Shown here: one piece after another, positions 4,682 through 6,810 of the stretch
How the letters are laid out: each line of letters starts with the position of its first letter
Numbering within the stretch: the stretch's first letter is position 1
Assembly (NCBI GenBank): GCA_044238875.1
Contig: JBIICM010000140.1
Location: 1-6,810 of the forward strand
From: JAIBAI01 sp044238875
Lineage (GTDB): Bacteria; Bacteroidota; Bacteroidia; M30B66
DNA length: 6,810 nucleotides
Direction: 5' to 3'
The notes under the pieces: generated by a model
Told to the model about the DNA's origin: nothing
The model's input: only the letters and a program-made list of their open reading frames with translations
Database searches by the model: none
Translations under genes and position numbers: made by a program

Positions 4682-6810
4682 TTATTGAATGCGGATGAAC
4701 TTTGCATGGTAAATGCCCCGGGTAGTTAACAGCCTGAAAATATAAAGCCCCGGCGGTAGCTCGGGAATCTCAAATTGACCGCTATGGGGTGCAACCGCTT
4801 GGGTAACCAGTCTGCGTCCGTTCAGGTCAATAACCTCACCTGTACCCCCCAAAGGCATTGTATGCGGCTGCCAATTAAGGCTGTTGCCGCTGATAAGCGA
4901 TTGAATTTGCAGTTGATTATTATTGGATAACTCCGACAAAGAGCCGGGCTTTGCACCGCTGAAAAATTCGAGACCGCCTCTGTAATTGCCTGCAATCATC
5001 TCCGGAAAGCCATCGCCGTTGAAATCTGCAACCGCGACTGAACTGCGTTTTCCGCCATCCGGCCAAATCAGGCAGGTGTCGGCCGTCACAAAACTACCAT
5101 TGAAAGGGGCATCCGGAATTTCCCAGGCATAAATACACCCCGACTCACTGCCTGAAAAAAGCCAGTTCCGGCCATTGATGCTAATCAGTGAAGGTGTGCT
5201 GTAGCCATTGTTACTGCGCAGTTCGTCAATTGTTTCCAGCCCACCCAATCGGTCAATATCAGGCACACCAGCAAACTGAGGCGCAGTAGCGTTCCCGGTA
5301 TTTTTGTAATACTGAAAATAGCCGTTTCGCCCCCCACAAATCAGGTCTTTGTCACCATCACGATCCATATCGGCCAGTAATGGGGCAGGTGCCTGTCCGG
5401 TGGCAAGCCCATTGAATTTACCGGCCTCCAGGCTGAAGGCAAACTTATTTGCAGTGCCGCTCAGAAAATAAAATCCGCCCCCGGCCCGGCCCACAAGCAG
5501 ATCAGGAAAACTGTCGCCATTCAGATCAGCAACGGCGGGCGCCAGATAGGACTGATGCTGTTCTGAAAGTTGGCCAAGGTCAGTATCTCTGAGCACAAAC
5601 TGAGGCATTTCGTTACTTCCGGTGTTTTCATAAAGATGCAGGCTGGCCTTGTATTGCCCGATACCACCCGATACCAGGGGTGTAACAAAGGCACCTTCAT
5701 TACCCAGTAAAAGGTCATAATCACCGTCACCATCGAGGTCGGCCACACAGGGAAAAACATTCCGGCCGGCATCAATCATCTCATCTGAGATGAAATTACG
5801 CCAACCGGCCGTGTAGAGAAATGCGCCGGATTCACTGCTGTAAAGCCTGCAAACACTATCAGCGGCCACCGACTGTTCATCGGTATTGGGTGCCACCAAG
5901 AGACCCGGCTTTCCGTTTCCGGCATCCTCTATCCTGTAAGCAGCCGGAAACACGACCTGTTCAAAACGGCTATAGGCGGGGGGGTAATTTTCCGGCTGAG
6001 GTACGATTACATCCCTGCCTGATGCTGGCTGGTTGATCAGCAACTGCAGTTCGCGGTATGATATATCACCGAGAAAAAGATCCCAGTCGCCATCCCGGTC
6101 GGGGTCATCGGCAAGCAGTGAAGAACCGTTGTGCCTGATGGATCCACCTCCGGGTTTGTCGCAGCTGTCGCTCAGGTAAACCCCGTTCGATATGGCATCC
6201 TCGGTAAACAGACCCCAGTTGTCGCTTTGTAACCTGAAAACCAGTGAATCACGGTGCCCGAAGCGTTCTACCGACATATTTCGGTGATATTCAACACAGG
6301 TGCCAAGGATATAAAAGGTGAGTATATCCAGATCGCCATCCTTGTCGAGGTCTGCAATGGCCGGTAGGTCAATCTGATTCACAAACAGGTTTAACAGGCC
6401 GTTCCCATAATCGGAGCGCACTAGCGGATTAATAAGTTCAAAACGGGGCTGAGCTCCTTCAGGGGCAACGTTACGGTAAACGCAGATACCTTGAGTGGCG
6501 GAGCAAAACAGGTCTTTCTGACCGTCGCCATCGAAATCACGCGCCAGCATCCAGTTTTCAGCTTCCGGGAAAATGTTCGCAAAAGCGGGCTCATAATTGA
6601 AGCGGTTACCGGCGCGGATAAAGGGTAAAACCTTGTTGCCGCTTCTGTCAAAAATCAGTAGATCGTTAACTGCGTCACCGTTAATATCGAGTTCGCTGAA
6701 CTGAGGGGCGTTCAATCCGCCGGCCCATGCATTTGGGAGTTCGGTAGAACCATCTTTCCCGAGAACTTTAATCTCGGTATTGCGGCTAAAGGCAAAAGGG
6801 AGCTGGCTCC
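4682..6810 (-). CDS. Secreted FG-GAP/VCBS-repeat protein with T9SS-like C-terminal domain (5' end cut by window edge)
   Basis: Read on the - strand, the frame is open from the right edge (first full codon at 6808-6806) to TAA at 4684-4682: 708 residues without a start. The TTG at 6715 is internal, since the family-like sequence NAWAGGLNAPQFSELD runs across it. The protein contains eight D-x-D/N-x-D-G-x-x-D type calcium-binding repeats followed by hydrophobic strands (DLLLGN, DLICGG), the mark of FG-GAP/VCBS beta-propellers. The last 70 or so residues (GEVIDLNGRRLV, then LPPGLYIFRL, ending KFIRIQ) match the type A T9SS sorting domain, which in this phylum directs outer-membrane export and cell-surface attachment or release. 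The usual PNP motif at the start of that domain is missing. The gene is convergent with the envelope gene pair across a 68-base gap without a clear terminator. The signal peptide must lie off-window. Role: probably surface or extracellular adhesion or binding; the ligand is unknown. Confidence 0.88.
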   Translation of the reverse strand, partial: SQLPFAFSRNTEIKVLGKDGSTELPNAWAGGLNAPQFSELDINGDAVNDLLIFDRSGNKVLPFIRAGNRFNYEPAFANIFPEAENWMLARDFDGDGQKDLFCSATQGICVYRNVAPEGAQPRFELINPLVRSDYGNGLLNLFVNQIDLPAIADLDKDGDLDILTFYILGTCVEYHRNMSVERFGHRDSLVFRLQSDNWGLFTEDAISNGVYLSDSCDKPGGGSIRHNGSSLLADDPDRDGDWDLFLGDISYRELQLLINQPASGRDVIVPQPENYPPAYSRFEQVVFPAAYRIEDAGNGKPGLLVAPNTDEQSVAADSVCRLYSSESGAFLYTAGWRNFISDEMIDAGRNVFPCVADLDGDGDYDLLLGNEGAFVTPLVSGGIGQYKASLHLYENTGSNEMPQFVLRDTDLGQLSEQHQSYLAPAVADLNGDSFPDLLVGRAGGGFYFLSGTANKFAFSLEAGKFNGLATGQAPAPLLADMDRDGDKDLICGGRNGYFQYYKNTGNATAPQFAGVPDIDRLGGLETIDELRSNNGYSTPSLISINGRNWLFSGSESGCIYAWEIPDAPFNGSFVTADTCLIWPDGGKRSSVAVADFNGDGFPEMIAGNYRGGLEFFSGAKPGSLSELSNNNQLQIQSLISGNSLNWQPHTMPLGGTGEVIDLNGRRLVTQAVAPHSGQFEIPELPPGLYIFRLLTTRGIYHAKFIRIQ
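5000..6688 (-). repeat. FG-GAP/VCBS repeat array within the secreted protein gene
   Basis: Canonical Asp-rich loops in reading order are at 6688-6662 (DINGDAVND), 6538-6512 (DFDGDGQKD), 6352-6326 (DLDKDGDLD), 6106-6080 (DPDRDGDWD), 5740-5714 (DLDGDGDYD), 5527-5501 (DLNGDSFPD), 5371-5345 (DMDRDGDKD) and 5026-5000 (DFNGDGFPE). Two degenerate units seem to fill wider gaps: EDAGNGKPGLLVA near 5929-5891 and SLISINGRNWLFSG near 5191-5150. Several units also share a Y.N(TG)...PQF segment. The repetition is mainly at protein level; the DNA copies have diverged. Confidence 0.8.

Noticed and set aside
5821..6036. Open frame of 71 codons on the + strand opposite the FG-GAP gene
   Set aside because: It lies wholly antisense to a well-supported coding region, has no domain or signal peptide, and is explained by the opposite frame.
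6713..6715. TTG as start codon of the FG-GAP protein
   Set aside because: The frame continues without a stop to the right edge and the upstream residues fit the family, so this codon is internal.

Overview
The window most likely comes from a member of the Bacteroidota. Four things point that way: adjacent era and der genes, a secreted FG-GAP/VCBS-repeat protein with a type IX secretion (T9SS)-like C-terminal tail, a TAnnTTTG-type -7 box in front of era, and starts without recognisable Shine-Dalgarno sequences. I cannot name a genus. The two outermost genes are cut by the window edges.

Left part (1-2882, + strand): the 3' end of a saccharopine dehydrogenase-family gene is followed after 75 bp by era, and 17 bp after that by der. 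Era and Der are GTPases of small- and large-subunit ribosome assembly and look co-transcribed. A good -7 box lies immediately before era.

Middle part (2883-4613): a 221-bp non-coding stretch holds a 12-bp-arm inverted repeat overlapping candidate promoter elements. It leads into two tightly spaced + strand genes (4-nt gap) for exported proteins of unknown function. The first has a signal peptide, a small N-terminal module and a beta-rich C-terminal region. The second has a signal peptide, a diverged copy of what looks like the same module, and two hydrophobic segments. They were probably made together and may act together in the envelope.

Right part (4614-6810, - strand): a convergent gene encodes at least 708 residues of a large secreted protein with eight canonical calcium-binding-type FG-GAP/VCBS repeats, about two degenerate ones and a T9SS-like C-terminal domain. 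Its reading frame stays open to the right edge, so the true start and signal peptide lie outside.

There is no sign of CRISPR arrays, RNA genes, insertion sequences or phage genes. I see no clearly new biological system. The most interesting material is the pair of uncharacterised envelope genes and the symmetric element upstream of them.
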